Positions 26,661 through 36,441 of a stretch of 64,000 nt of DNA are shown here, in pieces (the first letter of the stretch is position 1; every line of letters begins with the position of its first letter). Origin of the DNA: Desulfopila inferna (GTDB taxonomy: Bacteria > Desulfobacterota > Desulfobulbia > Desulfobulbales > Desulfocapsaceae); NCBI RefSeq assembly GCF_016919005.1, contig NZ_JAFFQE010000005.1, positions 62,001-126,000 on the forward strand. The letters run 5' to 3'. The translations under genes and the position numbers were made by a program. The notes beneath the pieces are model-generated. The model was given only the letters and a program-made list of their open reading frames with translations, ran no database searches and was not told where the DNA came from.

Positions 26661-28091
26661 TCATCTCATCACATATCTAACCCGATACCTGAGGATGTTT
26701 GAATCCTTTGCATCGACCTTTACCTTCCAGGATACGGTTGTTGCATTTTCTTTCTGGTGACTCAGTGTTTCTTCCAGTATCTCCCAGTCACCGGGAAGAT
26801 TTTCCTTTACGTTTACAACAACCGGCTGATCCTTTCCATTCTTCAGGGTGATTTCGTAACCACTTTCGAAAACTCTGCTTTGATCGTTTTCGCCCTTAAT
26901 GATAGTAAAATCTGTCTGAATTCTATCGGCGGTAACATCAAAGGATCGGCCGAGCTGAATTTCGATGAGTTCGTTTTCAGGTGTATGGTCGATACCATCT
27001 TCACCAATGAACTGCGCAAAACCGGAACTATCCTGCTTATAAACCCTCACCGTTCCGGCTGGTTTTGGTGAACCGAAGTTCGATTCAGCATCGTTTTTGA
27101 TCTGCAGGAAAATCTCGACACCTACATCTTTTTCTATTTGACCGATTCTGGACCAGTAATAATTTTGATTAGGAGACTCCAGCACCATTTCCTTGGAAAC
27201 AACACCATTCTCCCGAAGCAGGGATATCTGTTTAGACTGATTAGCCAGAAGCGAGGTCATCCGCTCGATGGTATAGAGGTGATACTCAAACATGGATTCG
27301 CGTCGCATCTCCTTATTGTTTTCAGCGCGACGCGGCTGGGCCATATCGGCGGCAGCAAATGACATCATCTCCCTTTGCGGCTCCGCTCTATGCACTTCAC
27401 CCGCTATAAGCTGCAGCTCGGCATCTCTGTAATCGATACCGCTGTTGTTGATCACAGTCACCCACCCCTGCAGGTCGACTCTGTCCTCGGCCTCGTTAAG
27501 CTCAGCCACATAGTCGGCTTTCCACGACAAGCCCTCAGTAAGATACGAAAGCTCGACTTGCTCCAGAGTTACCCCATCACCGTCCAGCAACATTGTAAGA
27601 GTTGGTTTATCCCGTAAGGTCTCGGGAATTCCAGGATAAAGAATACGGCCGTCGATATCCGTCTCAATATGATCCTCCACCTGCAACACCACACCATTTA
27701 CGTTGCTTAAGATGACAGCTTTTACATGGTATTCCTCACCGGTTTTCTCATTCTTCCGGACAATTGTTACCTCACTGCCGACGTATTTCTGCAATAATGC
27801 CTGCGGAGAGAGTAAATCAAATTCATAATTCTGCTCGATTACATTCAGACCTTCGCCTTTCAGGACTGCCGTAGCCGGCAGAATCTTTGGGCTTATCCCT
27901 TCAAAAGACAGTCTCTTTTCCCCGTCAAGCAACTCAACCCTGCGCACATCCCTGATAAGCGCCAGATTGGAGCTATAAACAGTCAAACTGAGTGCCTTCT
28001 GATCATCGCTTGTGCTTACCATGGCAGCAGCATCGCACAACAACAGAGATACTACAAAGAGGGGCAGATACACCAGAACTCGACATAACAT
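26661..28091 (-). CDS. Exported DUF4139 domain protein
   Basis: 476 residues. Signal peptide in the first 23 residues (LVYLPLFVVSLLLCDAAA). The DUF4139 region is recognisable from LTVYSSNLALIRDVRRVEL at the start and LEQVELSYLTEGLSWKADYVAELN, GWVTVINNSGIDYRDAELQLIAGEV in the middle; the C-terminal half is beta-rich (ETLKNGKDQPVVVNVKENLPGDWEI). The function of this family is not known; proteins are exported and beta-sandwich-like. RBS GGAG upstream of ATG. The GGDEF gene lies 64 bp upstream on the same strand, so the two may be co-transcribed. Confidence 0.82.
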   Translation of the reverse strand: MLCRVLVYLPLFVVSLLLCDAAAMVSTSDDQKALSLTVYSSNLALIRDVRRVELLDGEKRLSFEGISPKILPATAVLKGEGLNVIEQNYEFDLLSPQALLQKYVGSEVTIVRKNEKTGEEYHVKAVILSNVNGVVLQVEDHIETDIDGRILYPGIPETLRDKPTLTMLLDGDGVTLEQVELSYLTEGLSWKADYVAELNEAEDRVDLQGWVTVINNSGIDYRDAELQLIAGEVHRAEPQREMMSFAAADMAQPRRAENNKEMRRESMFEYHLYTIERMTSLLANQSKQISLLRENGVVSKEMVLESPNQNYYWSRIGQIEKDVGVEIFLQIKNDAESNFGSPKPAGTVRVYKQDSSGFAQFIGEDGIDHTPENELIEIQLGRSFDVTADRIQTDFTIIKGENDQSRVFESGYEITLKNGKDQPVVVNVKENLPGDWEILEETLSHQKENATTVSWKVKVDAKDSNILRYRVRYVMR

Positions 28092-28155
28092 AATTTTTCT
28101 CCTGATTGGACCCTATGTGCTAATTTCCTTCTTCCAAATAAGAGCAGTACATCCC

Positions 28156-29730
28156 TCAAAACCTGTCCTTCTCATAAAAACGATAGTTATTTTTACCCAT
28201 ATTCTTTGCCTGATACATTGCGTTATCGCTTTTTTTCAAAAGTTCCGAGGAGCTCACACTATCCTCCGGACACATGGCCACTCCTATGCTGGCGGTGACC
28301 AGGAACCGCTTTCCTTCCACCTCAAATGGCAAGGAAAAGGCATCCAATACCCTCTTCACAATAGGTTTTACATCCTCACGCCCCTGCAGTTCAGAGAGAA
28401 TTAAGAGAAACTCATCTCCGCCGAAGCGTGCTGCCGTGTCACAGTCCCGTAGACAGCCATGAAATCGCTCCGCGGCTCTTTTCAAAACATAATCCCCGCA
28501 TTCGTGCCCCAAGGTATCATTTATCTGCTTGAAATTATCAAGGTCGACAAAAAGCAGAGCCACCGCATCTCCTCTCCTATGCCCCTGAAGTATCGCGTGC
28601 TTCAGCCGATCCATAGCCAGCATCCTATTGGGCAACCCGGTCAGGCTATCATAATTTGCCTGCTTCAACAACTGCTCTTCATACACCTTTTGTTGTGAGA
28701 TATCCTCCTTGATTGCCAGATAACCGACCGGCCGATCATCCTCATCTTTGATGGGAGAAAAGGAGACAAGCTCCCAGAAGAGTTCTCCGTTTTTTCGCTT
28801 ATTACATATTTCTCCTTTCCACACACCTCCGGAATGAGCAACCTGCCACATTTGCCGATAGGTTTGATCGGAAGTCAGACCCGATTGAATAAATTTTGGA
28901 TTCTGACCGACTGCTTCTGCAGAGGTATATCCGGTTACCTCGACAAACCGCGGGTTCACATACGCTATGTTTCCTTCAAGGTTGCAGATTATCACGGATA
29001 TCGGGCTCTGTTCAATAGCCTGCGACATCTTCTTCAGGCTTTGATTACTCCCCTTCAGTGCGGTGGTTCGCTCCTGTACTTTGTCTTCAAGAGTATGGGT
29101 CAGCTCGCCTAATCGATATTGGTTGCGCAGCATGATGACAAAGAGAGCCGCGCCGGAGAGAAATATTGCCGACACCAAAAAGATAGTGAGTCTGCCGGTA
29201 ATTTTGAAGGAGTGGCGATTTTTCTCATGGAGTAGCATATAGGACTCTGAAGCGTTCCCGGCAACCTCGGAAAAACTCTGTACGACGGGATCGAGATGAG
29301 CAAGAATTTCATCCCGCCCTTCATTATCTCCGGGTAAAAATCGAGACAATAATCGGTCAATATTCGGGAGCATTTTTTCACATAGTCGCAGAGCTTCATC
29401 TGCACCCTCCAACTGGAGATAGTTTTTCTCCAGCAGGTTTTCCGTGTCCATGTCCTCAATGCGGCTCCTGAAAACCTCAAAGCTACGACGTACATCATTG
29501 AGATCTATCATCCCGGAATTTATCGAATACAGAAAGAGATGATACCTGAAATTTCTGGCTTCACGATCTATTTTATTGGCGATCTTGACACTTTCGCCGT
29601 GTATCTCCATTCTCTGCAGGGCCAGTTTTTTGTCCAGATCATGCAGAAGATATACCAGACTCAGCACTGCCGCCAAAGCTATAAGCATCAGCCCAATGAC
29701 GGGAATCGTTAATTTCCGGCTGGCCTCCAT
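28156..29730 (-). CDS. Membrane sensor diguanylate cyclase (PAS-GGDEF)
   Basis: 524 residues. Two membrane helices (about 8-30 and 180-200) flank a helical periplasmic sensor domain, followed by a short coiled coil, a PAS domain with PAC (about 235-355: AIEQSPISVIICNLEGNIAYVN ... GYLAIKEDISQ) and a GGDEF domain (about 365-520) with intact active site RFGGDEFLLIL. It makes cyclic di-GMP from two GTP. No RxxD inhibitory site is apparent directly before the GGDEF motif. It precedes the DUF4139 gene. The AACCCAGC repeat lies in its upstream region. Confidence 0.93.
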   Translation of the reverse strand: MEASRKLTIPVIGLMLIALAAVLSLVYLLHDLDKKLALQRMEIHGESVKIANKIDREARNFRYHLFLYSINSGMIDLNDVRRSFEVFRSRIEDMDTENLLEKNYLQLEGADEALRLCEKMLPNIDRLLSRFLPGDNEGRDEILAHLDPVVQSFSEVAGNASESYMLLHEKNRHSFKITGRLTIFLVSAIFLSGAALFVIMLRNQYRLGELTHTLEDKVQERTTALKGSNQSLKKMSQAIEQSPISVIICNLEGNIAYVNPRFVEVTGYTSAEAVGQNPKFIQSGLTSDQTYRQMWQVAHSGGVWKGEICNKRKNGELFWELVSFSPIKDEDDRPVGYLAIKEDISQQKVYEEQLLKQANYDSLTGLPNRMLAMDRLKHAILQGHRRGDAVALLFVDLDNFKQINDTLGHECGDYVLKRAAERFHGCLRDCDTAARFGGDEFLLILSELQGREDVKPIVKRVLDAFSLPFEVEGKRFLVTASIGVAMCPEDSVSSSELLKKSDNAMYQAKNMGKNNYRFYEKDRF

Positions 29731-29762
29731 ACTTACCCTGTCTCTTTGAGTTGAATACTTTA

Positions 29763-29780
29763 ATCCAGCTCTGCTGGGTT
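29763..29780 (-). repeat. AACCCAGC repeat core, copy 3
   Basis: Minus strand AACCCAGCAGAGCTGGAT, 16 of 18 positions like the start of the repeat at 10428 (AACCCAGCTGAGCTGGAT). The later repeat blocks are mostly absent apart from GAGACAG about 30 nt on. It lies about 35 bp before the diguanylate cyclase start codon. Confidence 0.4.
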
Positions 29781-29845
29781 AAGTGATTTGCTCCTGTAAA
29801 ACAGGAAATACTTTTAAAATACTCAAATTACCACCCAGGCTCTTA

Positions 29846-30070
29846 TCCGTACCATTGGGTGCCATGAGCACTGGAGCCGCCGGGCTGTTTTTTTCATTTT
29901 TGCGGGATATTTTCCAGACAGAAGTCACAGACTCAAGATCGCGTTATCGAAACCTGACTTATAGTGTGGCAGGGGATTTAACGATCAGGTTTCGATGCTC
30001 CGGTTAAGCTGACTGCTTGCCGACAAATTGATGCTCGTTTGAAGGCTTTGCAAAAGCATCTTTTTTTTTT
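29846..30070 (+). ncRNA. Candidate plus-strand small RNA
   Basis: The 363-bp gap between two minus-strand genes holds a plus-strand structure with no open frame: a perfect 12-bp inverted repeat ATCGAAACCTGA/TCAGGTTTCGAT (29946-29957, 29985-29996) followed by an intrinsic terminator ending in ten T (30030-30070). Neither neighbour is transcribed in this direction, so the terminator needs another explanation; a short RNA is the simplest. The 5' end is a guess as no strong promoter was found. Confidence 0.4.
30030..30070 (+). terminator. Orphan plus-strand intrinsic terminator
   Basis: Stem GATGC...TTTG (30030-30041) with CAAA...GCATC (30051-30060) and a ten-T run (30061-30070). Strong by eye. 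No plus-strand gene precedes it. Confidence 0.7.
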
Positions 30071-30093
30071 GCCGTCTTTCTGAGGATTCGATA

Positions 30094-30453
30094 TCACCCT
30101 CCCGCTTGTTTAACCTTGTAGCCAAGCTGAGATATAACATCTGCGAGAACGATCCTGTGATCCCCCTGTATCTCTATAACTCCTTCTTTGACGGTGCCGC
30201 CCGAGCCGCATTTCTTTTTCAGCTGTTTGGCGAGGTTATTCAATTCCTTCCCGGCCAGCGGAAGACCTGTTATAACAGATACGCCGCTTCCTTTGCGTCC
30301 TTTAGTCTGCCTGCTTATTCTAATAATGGAATCTCCCGCCGGCCCGCTTTTCATGGTGCTGCAGCAGCATTTCTTCATGGGGTGTCCGCAACCCGGACAA
30401 ATCCTGCCACCATCTGTTGAGTACATTACTCCTGTTTTCTCTGCTTTCTTCAT
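30094..30453 (-). CDS. SUI1/eIF1-like translation factor (YciH family)
   Basis: 119 residues. N-terminal cysteine cluster (CPGCGHPMKKCCC) suggests a zinc ribbon; the SUI1 fold follows with the conserved RKGSGVSVITGLPL, LAKQLKKKCGSGGTVKEGVIEIQGDHR and VLADVISQLGYKVKQAGG. Bacterial members resemble archaeal aIF1/eukaryotic eIF1, but their exact role in bacterial translation is not settled. It lies 61 bp downstream of pyk on the same strand. Confidence 0.9.
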   Translation of the reverse strand: MKKAEKTGVMYSTDGGRICPGCGHPMKKCCCSTMKSGPAGDSIIRISRQTKGRKGSGVSVITGLPLAGKELNNLAKQLKKKCGSGGTVKEGVIEIQGDHRIVLADVISQLGYKVKQAGG

Positions 30454-30514
30454 TCCTTCTCTTTATGCCTTTAATATTATAAATATGTCGGTTTAGCCCC
30501 ATGGCAGCAACCAG

Positions 30515-31936
30515 TTAACTTCTTCCACACTTGTTCTTGAGATTGTCGGCTGTACTGATTTCAATATAGGATGCTCCCTGCTGCGGCCCGAAACTTCCGG
30601 CAAGGACGATGATTAAGTCATCTCCGGCAAAAAGCTTGCCGTCAACGAGACGGCAAATCGATTTTCTCAAGGGGTCGTCCGAGATAGGATCCATTAGTGT
30701 GTAATCGGCATACACTCCGTAGGAAAGAGAGAGTTGCCGCATCACCTGTTTGTCATAGACCAGTGCACGAATGATGTTCGACCCTCTATAGGCTGAAAGG
30801 GCAAGTATAGTTTTACCGCTGAGTGAATCAGCGACAATACCTTTGGTGTCCAGTCTCAAGGAAGCTTTTACCGCCGCTTTGGCAAGATACGCAGTGACTC
30901 TGTTTTCATGGCTGTAGGGGATGTCGATATACCTGTTACTTTTGCCCTCCACTTCTTTTATAATCTTTGCCATTGTTCTGACCGCTACTTCCGGATACTT
31001 CCCATTGGCGGTTTCTCCGGAAAGCATCAAGGCATCGGCATGATCGAGACAGGCATTGGCTACATCGGAAACCTCGGCCCTGGTCGGTCGTGGCGACTCT
31101 ATCATGGAATGCAGCATCTGTGTGGCGACAATTACCGGCCTGCGTCGAATTATGCAGGTTTCAATGATTTTCTTCTGGATTAGAGGTATCTGTTCGGTGG
31201 GTATTTCAACAGCAAGATCACCGCGTGCGATCATTATGCCATAGGCTTGATCGAGTATTTCATCGATGTTCTTTACTCCGTCGGCATTTTCGATTTTTGC
31301 AATTATCTTGATGGAAGACTTTTCCTCATCAAGAATTTCCTGCACCGCGATCACATCCTCTCTGTTGCGGACAAAAGAGTGGGCAATAAAGTCGAGGTCG
31401 TTAACGGCTGCAAAACGTATAAAGTCTATGTCTTTTTTACTGAGGGCCGGAAGTTTAACGTGAACAGATGGAATATTAATGCTTTTTCTCGGCCAAATAA
31501 CACCGTCATTTTCCACAAGACAGTGCAGAACCCCTTCGCTTTTTCCGGTAACGACAAGTGCTACGTGCCCGTCATCAATAAGAATGGAACTTCCTACCGG
31601 AACATCATCTACAAAATTTTGGTAAGAGACGAAAATAAGATCGCCCTGCGAGCGCTCACCGGGCGCCCCTTTAATCCGTATGGTATCTCCGAATTTAACG
31701 GATAAAGGCATAAGTGCGTCTTCAGTCCGAATTTCAGGGCCTTTGGTATCCACAAGAATGCCGATTTTATCAGAAACCTGACGTGTGGCTTTGACAACGT
31801 GGAACGCATCTTCATGGGTCATATGCGCGGTATTGAGACGAACAACGCTCATTCCTGCCTGGTAGAGTTTTTCCAGAAATGGCACGGAACAGTTCAAACT
31901 GGAAATTGTAGCAACAATCTTTGTATTATTGGGCAT
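30515..31936 (-). CDS. pyk: Pyruvate kinase
   Basis: 473 residues, the usual length. Converts phosphoenolpyruvate and ADP to pyruvate and ATP. Conserved stretches: TKIVATISSLN at the N-terminus, the IIAKIENADGVKNIDEIL active-site region, GIMIARGDLAVEIP and the substrate-binding PRPTRAEVSDVANACLDHADALMLSGETA. The C-terminal regulatory domain is present. It supplies pyruvate that the PFOR encoded at 49987 could oxidise, though the two are far apart. Likely in one transcript with the SUI1 gene. Confidence 0.94.
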   Translation of the reverse strand: MPNNTKIVATISSLNCSVPFLEKLYQAGMSVVRLNTAHMTHEDAFHVVKATRQVSDKIGILVDTKGPEIRTEDALMPLSVKFGDTIRIKGAPGERSQGDLIFVSYQNFVDDVPVGSSILIDDGHVALVVTGKSEGVLHCLVENDGVIWPRKSINIPSVHVKLPALSKKDIDFIRFAAVNDLDFIAHSFVRNREDVIAVQEILDEEKSSIKIIAKIENADGVKNIDEILDQAYGIMIARGDLAVEIPTEQIPLIQKKIIETCIIRRRPVIVATQMLHSMIESPRPTRAEVSDVANACLDHADALMLSGETANGKYPEVAVRTMAKIIKEVEGKSNRYIDIPYSHENRVTAYLAKAAVKASLRLDTKGIVADSLSGKTILALSAYRGSNIIRALVYDKQVMRQLSLSYGVYADYTLMDPISDDPLRKSICRLVDGKLFAGDDLIIVLAGSFGPQQGASYIEISTADNLKNKCGRS

Positions 31937-32142
31937 GAGTGAACCTTGTGATGGTGTTCTCTTAAAATCAAATGAAAAAAACCGATACCACAGATTTCTT
32001 CGCTCCTCTAACCCGGACAGAGCCTCCGACCACCTTCCATTGAAAAAAATATCATCAAATATCTAGAATATGATATACATGTTCGGTCGCGGTGCAATAA
32101 CCATATAGGCAGCATCATTTTCGCACGAGGATTTTTTTTGTT

Positions 32143-32692
32143 ATGTTTCAGAATACCACAATGAGCATGGTTAAAACATTCAAGAATTTTATCATGAAGG
32201 CTGGTGCTAAAGAAATTTCCCAGACAGTGTTCCGCTCGGCAGGCTATATGAGAGATGATATGAAAGAAATCTCATCGCTTCTGCAGGAGTCCACCGGCGA
32301 CGTCCAGCTTATTTACTCTGCAGTGGAACAGCTCACCGGAACGGTTTCCGAGATTTCAGAAACATCTGGAAAGGCACATCTCAATACCACAAACGCCAGA
32401 AAGAAAATGGAGCTGCTGGAAGAGGATGTACACAAACAGGGAGCCGCCAGCCTCCGCGGTTAATGAAATCGCCGGCTCACTTTCCAGTGCCTTTGAAAAA
32501 CTTGAATACTCAAACACAAAAGTATCGAAAGCATCCGAACATTCGGACGAGATGGCCCGAATGGCAAATTCCGTTACCGATTCAATCATTGAAGTCGATC
32601 AGGCGATGAGTTCCATTATCAAGACCTCCGAGACTCTTAAAAAACTGGCCGAAGATTCGGCGGCAACTTCCAGGCAGTTCCGCACGGTTTAA
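32143..32692 (+). pseudogene. Frameshifted chemoreceptor-like signalling protein
   Basis: Two overlapping frames (32143-32463 and 32426-32692) become one about 182-residue coiled-coil protein if one base is removed near 32440. The joined product is soluble and Ala/Ser/Glu-rich with heptads (MKEISSLLQESTGDVQL... VNEIAGSLSSAFEKLEYSN...VDQAMSSIIKTSETLKKLAEDSA) like the signalling region of methyl-accepting chemotaxis proteins. The conserved hairpin tip (the E-x-QTNLLALNAAIEAA type block) is missing, as are sensor and membrane parts. Either a decaying fragment or a sequencing error in an unusual short gene. Confidence 0.6.
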
Positions 32693-32893
32693 TCTGTTGA
32701 CGGCGTCTTTCAAAGATGGATCTTTTGTTTAAGGATCTTTTAAAACCGGGCCCGACTATGATACAACAAAACAAGGTCTCTAAAAAAAGACTGCATCCAC
32801 CAATGGTTGGGCTAGCGCCTGCACCATTTTTCAGAGTTTTTATATTTAAAATTACTCTCAAAATGCTGACTGAAAAATAATTAAGGAGACAAT

Positions 32894-34081
32894 ATGAGTT
32901 TTTGCGTAAAAAATAATATCAGCTGGGTTGGTAAGATTGACTGGGAACTGCGCAAATTTCATGGAGATGAATACTCCACCCACAGAGGCTCTTCCTACAA
33001 TTCCTACCTTATTCAAGAAGAAAAAGTCGCCTTAATCGACACCGTCTGGAATCCCTATGCCGACGAATTTGTCGAAAACCTGGCCCAAAAAATTGATCTG
33101 AAGAACATAGACTACGTCATCGCCAATCATGCTGAAAGCGACCACAGTGGTGCCCTGCCGGAACTGATGCGTCATATTCCTGAAGTTCCTGTTTATTGCA
33201 CCAAAAACGGGGTTAAATCACTGCAGGGGCTCTATCACCAGGATTGGAATTTTCACGTTGTCAAAACCGGGGATAAGCTCAGCCTCGGCAGCAAAGAGCT
33301 CATTTTCGTGGAGGCACCCATGCTGCATTGGCCGGACAGCATGTTCTGCTACCTTACCGGAGATGAAGTCCTTTTCAGTAATGACGCCTTCGGCCAGCAT
33401 TATGCTACGGAATTCATGTTCAACGACTTGGTTGATCAGGCTGAACTCTTCCAGGAATGCATAAAATACTATGCTAATATTTTGACTCCTTTCAGCCCTA
33501 TGGTCACCAAGAAAATACAGGAGGTTCTGGGTTTCAACCTGCCTCTGGATATGATCTGCACAAGTCACGGCATTATCTGGCGAGATAATCCTGGCCAGAT
33601 AGTTGAAAAATATCTGCAATGGGCAAACAGCTATCAGGAGAACCAGATTACTTTGCTGTACGATACCATGTGGGAGAGTACCCGGGTAATGGCCGAGCAG
33701 ATTGCTGCGGGCATAAGAGAAAGCGATAACCAGGTAACGGTCAAACTTTACAATCTGGCGAAAACCGATAAAAACGACGTCATCACCGAGATTTTTAGAT
33801 CAAAGGCGGTTCTGTTTGGATCACCGACCATCAATAATGGCATCCTTGTCTCCGTAGCGGGCGTACTTGAAGAAGTGCAGGGTTTGAAATTCAAAAAGAA
33901 AAAGGCCGGCGCCTTCGGCAGTTACGGCTGGAGTGGTGAATCAGTCAAAATACTCTCCGGAAAGCTCGCCCAGTCTGGACTGGATGTAGTTGATGAGGGA
34001 CTGCGACTGCTTTGGGCTCCAGACCAGGAAAGCATGCAGCGGTGCAGGGAGTATGGCAAGGCTTTCGCGGAAAAACTGTAA
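32894..34081 (+). CDS. fprA: Flavo-diiron protein (FprA/Roo type)
   Basis: 395 residues. Reduces oxygen to water or nitric oxide to nitrous oxide in the cytoplasm. The metallo-beta-lactamase half carries the diiron motif HAESDHSG (H-x-E-x-D-H, about 79-85), further ligands in APMLHWPDSM and NDAFGQHY, and TSHGIIWR. The C-terminal half is a flavodoxin domain (ITLLYDTMWESTRVMAEQI ... FGSPTINNG ... GSYGWSGESVK). No rubredoxin is fused, so a separate donor is needed. Good RBS (AAGGAG). Its end carries a strong terminator. This is oxygen defence typical of anaerobes. Confidence 0.95.
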   Translation: MSFCVKNNISWVGKIDWELRKFHGDEYSTHRGSSYNSYLIQEEKVALIDTVWNPYADEFVENLAQKIDLKNIDYVIANHAESDHSGALPELMRHIPEVPVYCTKNGVKSLQGLYHQDWNFHVVKTGDKLSLGSKELIFVEAPMLHWPDSMFCYLTGDEVLFSNDAFGQHYATEFMFNDLVDQAELFQECIKYYANILTPFSPMVTKKIQEVLGFNLPLDMICTSHGIIWRDNPGQIVEKYLQWANSYQENQITLLYDTMWESTRVMAEQIAAGIRESDNQVTVKLYNLAKTDKNDVITEIFRSKAVLFGSPTINNGILVSVAGVLEEVQGLKFKKKKAGAFGSYGWSGESVKILSGKLAQSGLDVVDEGLRLLWAPDQESMQRCREYGKAFAEKL

Positions 34082-34112
34082 CTGTCACTGCAGACTGCAT
34101 GACCATCATAGA

Positions 34113-34153
34113 AAAAACATCACCTGCGCGATCCGGTGGCGGGTGATGTTTTC
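34113..34153. terminator. Bidirectional terminator between fprA and MFS gene
   Basis: AAAACATCACC and GGGTGATGTTTT form a stem with flanking A/T runs, with a 16-nt loop. It is placed to end both the flavo-diiron gene (plus) and the MFS gene (minus). Confidence 0.85.
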
Positions 34154-34189
34154 TTCAAGCAATTATTCCGACAATTTCTTCTGCGTTTC

Positions 34190-35521
34190 TCAGGGCTCTT
34201 TTTCCTTCCCCTCTTCTGCTACAGCTTCAAGAACATTTGCAAGTTCTTCAAAGCTGGAAATGACTTCTTCCGTATCTTCGCCGATAGCCGCCTCAATATC
34301 ATCAAGAGCGACATCCGGGTTCAACGAAGCCGTCAAAGGACTTGTTGCCATCACCACAAAATCACCCTGCTCTTCGGCATCCAGGGCAACTCTCTGCGTT
34401 GAACGCCACAAGGCAAATAGGGTCAGAGATGTCAGCATCATTCCGACGCTGCCATAAAACGCCTGGGGACCGAATATATCCATGGCCAAAGCGGTTACTG
34501 GCGGGCCTGCCGTCGCCCCCAGCGAACTGAGAAGCACCAGGGTGCCGCTTGCCGCCACCATCTGGGTCGGAGTGAGATAATCATTGATATGAACTCCGCA
34601 GAGAGCATAGAGTGGAAGAGAAAATCCCCCTACCACGGCAACTGCAGGAAGGAAGAAAATCTCATTGCCGGATAATCCCATGCTCAGAAAAGAGAAAACA
34701 GCACCACTGGCACTGCATAACAAGATAATTTTCCGTCGTCCGATGCGATCGGACAACCAGCCCAATGGATATTGAAAGACAAAACCGCCCAGGATCAATG
34801 CCGTCATAAAAAGAGAAACATCCCTGACCGACATGCCTCTGTCTGTGGCATACACTGCCCCCATGCCATAAATTGCTCCCATGGCCATGCCGACCACCAC
34901 CATTCCGAAGACGCCCAAGGGAGAGACCCTATAGAGCCTCAGAATTCCGACATTCTCCATGACTTCAACATACGGCGCCCTGGTTGCTGAAAGGAGAATG
35001 GGAATCAGGGCAAGGCTTATCAGCAGGGAAACCACAACAAACAGTTCAAAACCGGTTGGTTCGGCAATATTGAGGAGCAGCTGTCCTCCTGCCATTCCAC
35101 CAAGGGAAACCAGCATGTACAGACTTAAAATCTTGCCGCGGGAGGAGTTGTCTGCCGAATCATTGAGCCAGCTTTCCGCAACGATATAGAGACCGGAATA
35201 GGCAAAGCCCGTAACTATCCGCATAGCCCACCACACCCAGGGATCAACAAATATAGCCTGAACAAGAATAGAGGTGGACGCCAGTGAGGCAAGTGCTCCA
35301 AAGGTACGAATATGGCCGACCTGGCCAACCATTTTGGGAACAAAGTTGCAACCGAAGATAAGTCCGAGAAAATATCCCGACATCATCATCCCTGTGATGA
35401 TCGTACCGAAATTCTCCAATGAGGCACGTACACCCAGAAGAGTTCCCTGAAGACCGTTTCCCAGCATGATAAGCCCCATCCCCAGGAACAGGCTCCAGCA
35501 ATTAGATATGACACTTTGCAT
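34190..35521 (-). CDS. MFS transporter, YcaD-like, with acidic C-terminal tail
   Basis: 443 residues. About 12 membrane helices with MFS motif A-like sequence GWLSDRIGRRKII between helices 8 and 9 and GYFLGLIFG near helix 2. The YcaD/YfkF-like subgroup has this arrangement. The C-terminal 60 residues are cytosolic and acidic (DIEAAIGEDTEEVISSFEELANVLEAVAEEGKEKE), longer than usual for the family. The substrate is unknown. The ATG at 35521 is preferred over a TTG six codons upstream. It is convergent with fprA. Confidence 0.85.
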   Translation of the reverse strand: MQSVISNCWSLFLGMGLIMLGNGLQGTLLGVRASLENFGTIITGMMMSGYFLGLIFGCNFVPKMVGQVGHIRTFGALASLASTSILVQAIFVDPWVWWAMRIVTGFAYSGLYIVAESWLNDSADNSSRGKILSLYMLVSLGGMAGGQLLLNIAEPTGFELFVVVSLLISLALIPILLSATRAPYVEVMENVGILRLYRVSPLGVFGMVVVGMAMGAIYGMGAVYATDRGMSVRDVSLFMTALILGGFVFQYPLGWLSDRIGRRKIILLCSASGAVFSFLSMGLSGNEIFFLPAVAVVGGFSLPLYALCGVHINDYLTPTQMVAASGTLVLLSSLGATAGPPVTALAMDIFGPQAFYGSVGMMLTSLTLFALWRSTQRVALDAEEQGDFVVMATSPLTASLNPDVALDDIEAAIGEDTEEVISSFEELANVLEAVAEEGKEKEP

Positions 35522-35739
35522 TTTACAGCGATACCTCAAAAGAAAGAAATTCTAGCTCCACCTTATGCCTCTCTCGGCTCAGAAAGTCAATGCTTTTACA
35601 GCTGTCGGCTTCGCAAAAAAAGCGCAAGAAATACCGCACCGGCAACCTCTATATCATCCGGTTTCTGGTCACAATCTTGCATGCAAGTCATGATAATGCC
35701 TGAACATAGTCCACAACATGCCTTTACCGGGAGAATGAT

Positions 35740-36261
35740 ATGACACTTAAGCTACGACCGATATTTTTCCTCTTAATGCTGTGCTGGTTGACTGGAGGGT
35801 CGCCATCGGCAGGCGCGGCATACAACAATGCGAATTCTGCCGCCAGGGAAATGGGTGAATCAGCAGACGCTGACCGGGAAAAAAATCTTCTTCAGCAGAT
35901 CAATCAGGAACGATCCCGAAAAAATCTGCATCCTCTGGTTGTTGACAGCCGCTTAAGTGAGGCGGCATATTTTCACAGCCTCGATATGGCGCAGAATGAT
36001 TTTTTCAGCCATCAGGGTTCTGACGGGTCAAATGCCGCCCAAAGGATCGAACAGCAAGGATATGATTGGCGTTTTGTAGCTGAAAACTTAAGCTGCGGCC
36101 TGGCAGAGCCTGCTCTGATCGTTCAGGAGTGGATGAACAGCCCTGAACACAGAAAAAACATCCTCCATCCGCAGGCTGAACATATCGGCATCGGCATTGT
36201 CGTTGCTGATACCAGAGAATGCAGTCCTTACTGGACAACCGATTTCGCTTCCGGACAGTGA
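35740..36261 (+). CDS. Secreted CAP/SCP-domain protein
   Basis: 173 residues. Signal peptide 1-26 (FFLLMLCWLTGGSPSAGA). The CAP domain (about 48-170) has LLQQINQERSRKNLHPLVVDSRLSEAAYFHSLDMAQNDFFSHQGSDGS, VAENL and WMNSPEHRKNIL, a typical bacterial YkwD-like arrangement with the conserved His and Glu residues. Function in bacteria is not known. It heads a small run of envelope genes on the same strand. Confidence 0.9.
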   Translation: MTLKLRPIFFLLMLCWLTGGSPSAGAAYNNANSAAREMGESADADREKNLLQQINQERSRKNLHPLVVDSRLSEAAYFHSLDMAQNDFFSHQGSDGSNAAQRIEQQGYDWRFVAENLSCGLAEPALIVQEWMNSPEHRKNILHPQAEHIGIGIVVADTRECSPYWTTDFASGQ

Positions 36262-36441
36262 TTGACCGGCAACTTCCCCTAAATCAACGACACTGCATTA
36301 CCGTGGTAAGATTATTTGCCGGACACCGTAGAGAGCAGCTTTTTAAATGGCATAAAATATGCAGTACCTTTAACTACATCGGAAGTTTCAGAAAGTATCA
36401 GGAAGTACCAAAACATTAACTTCAAAAAGAGGACTATCACA

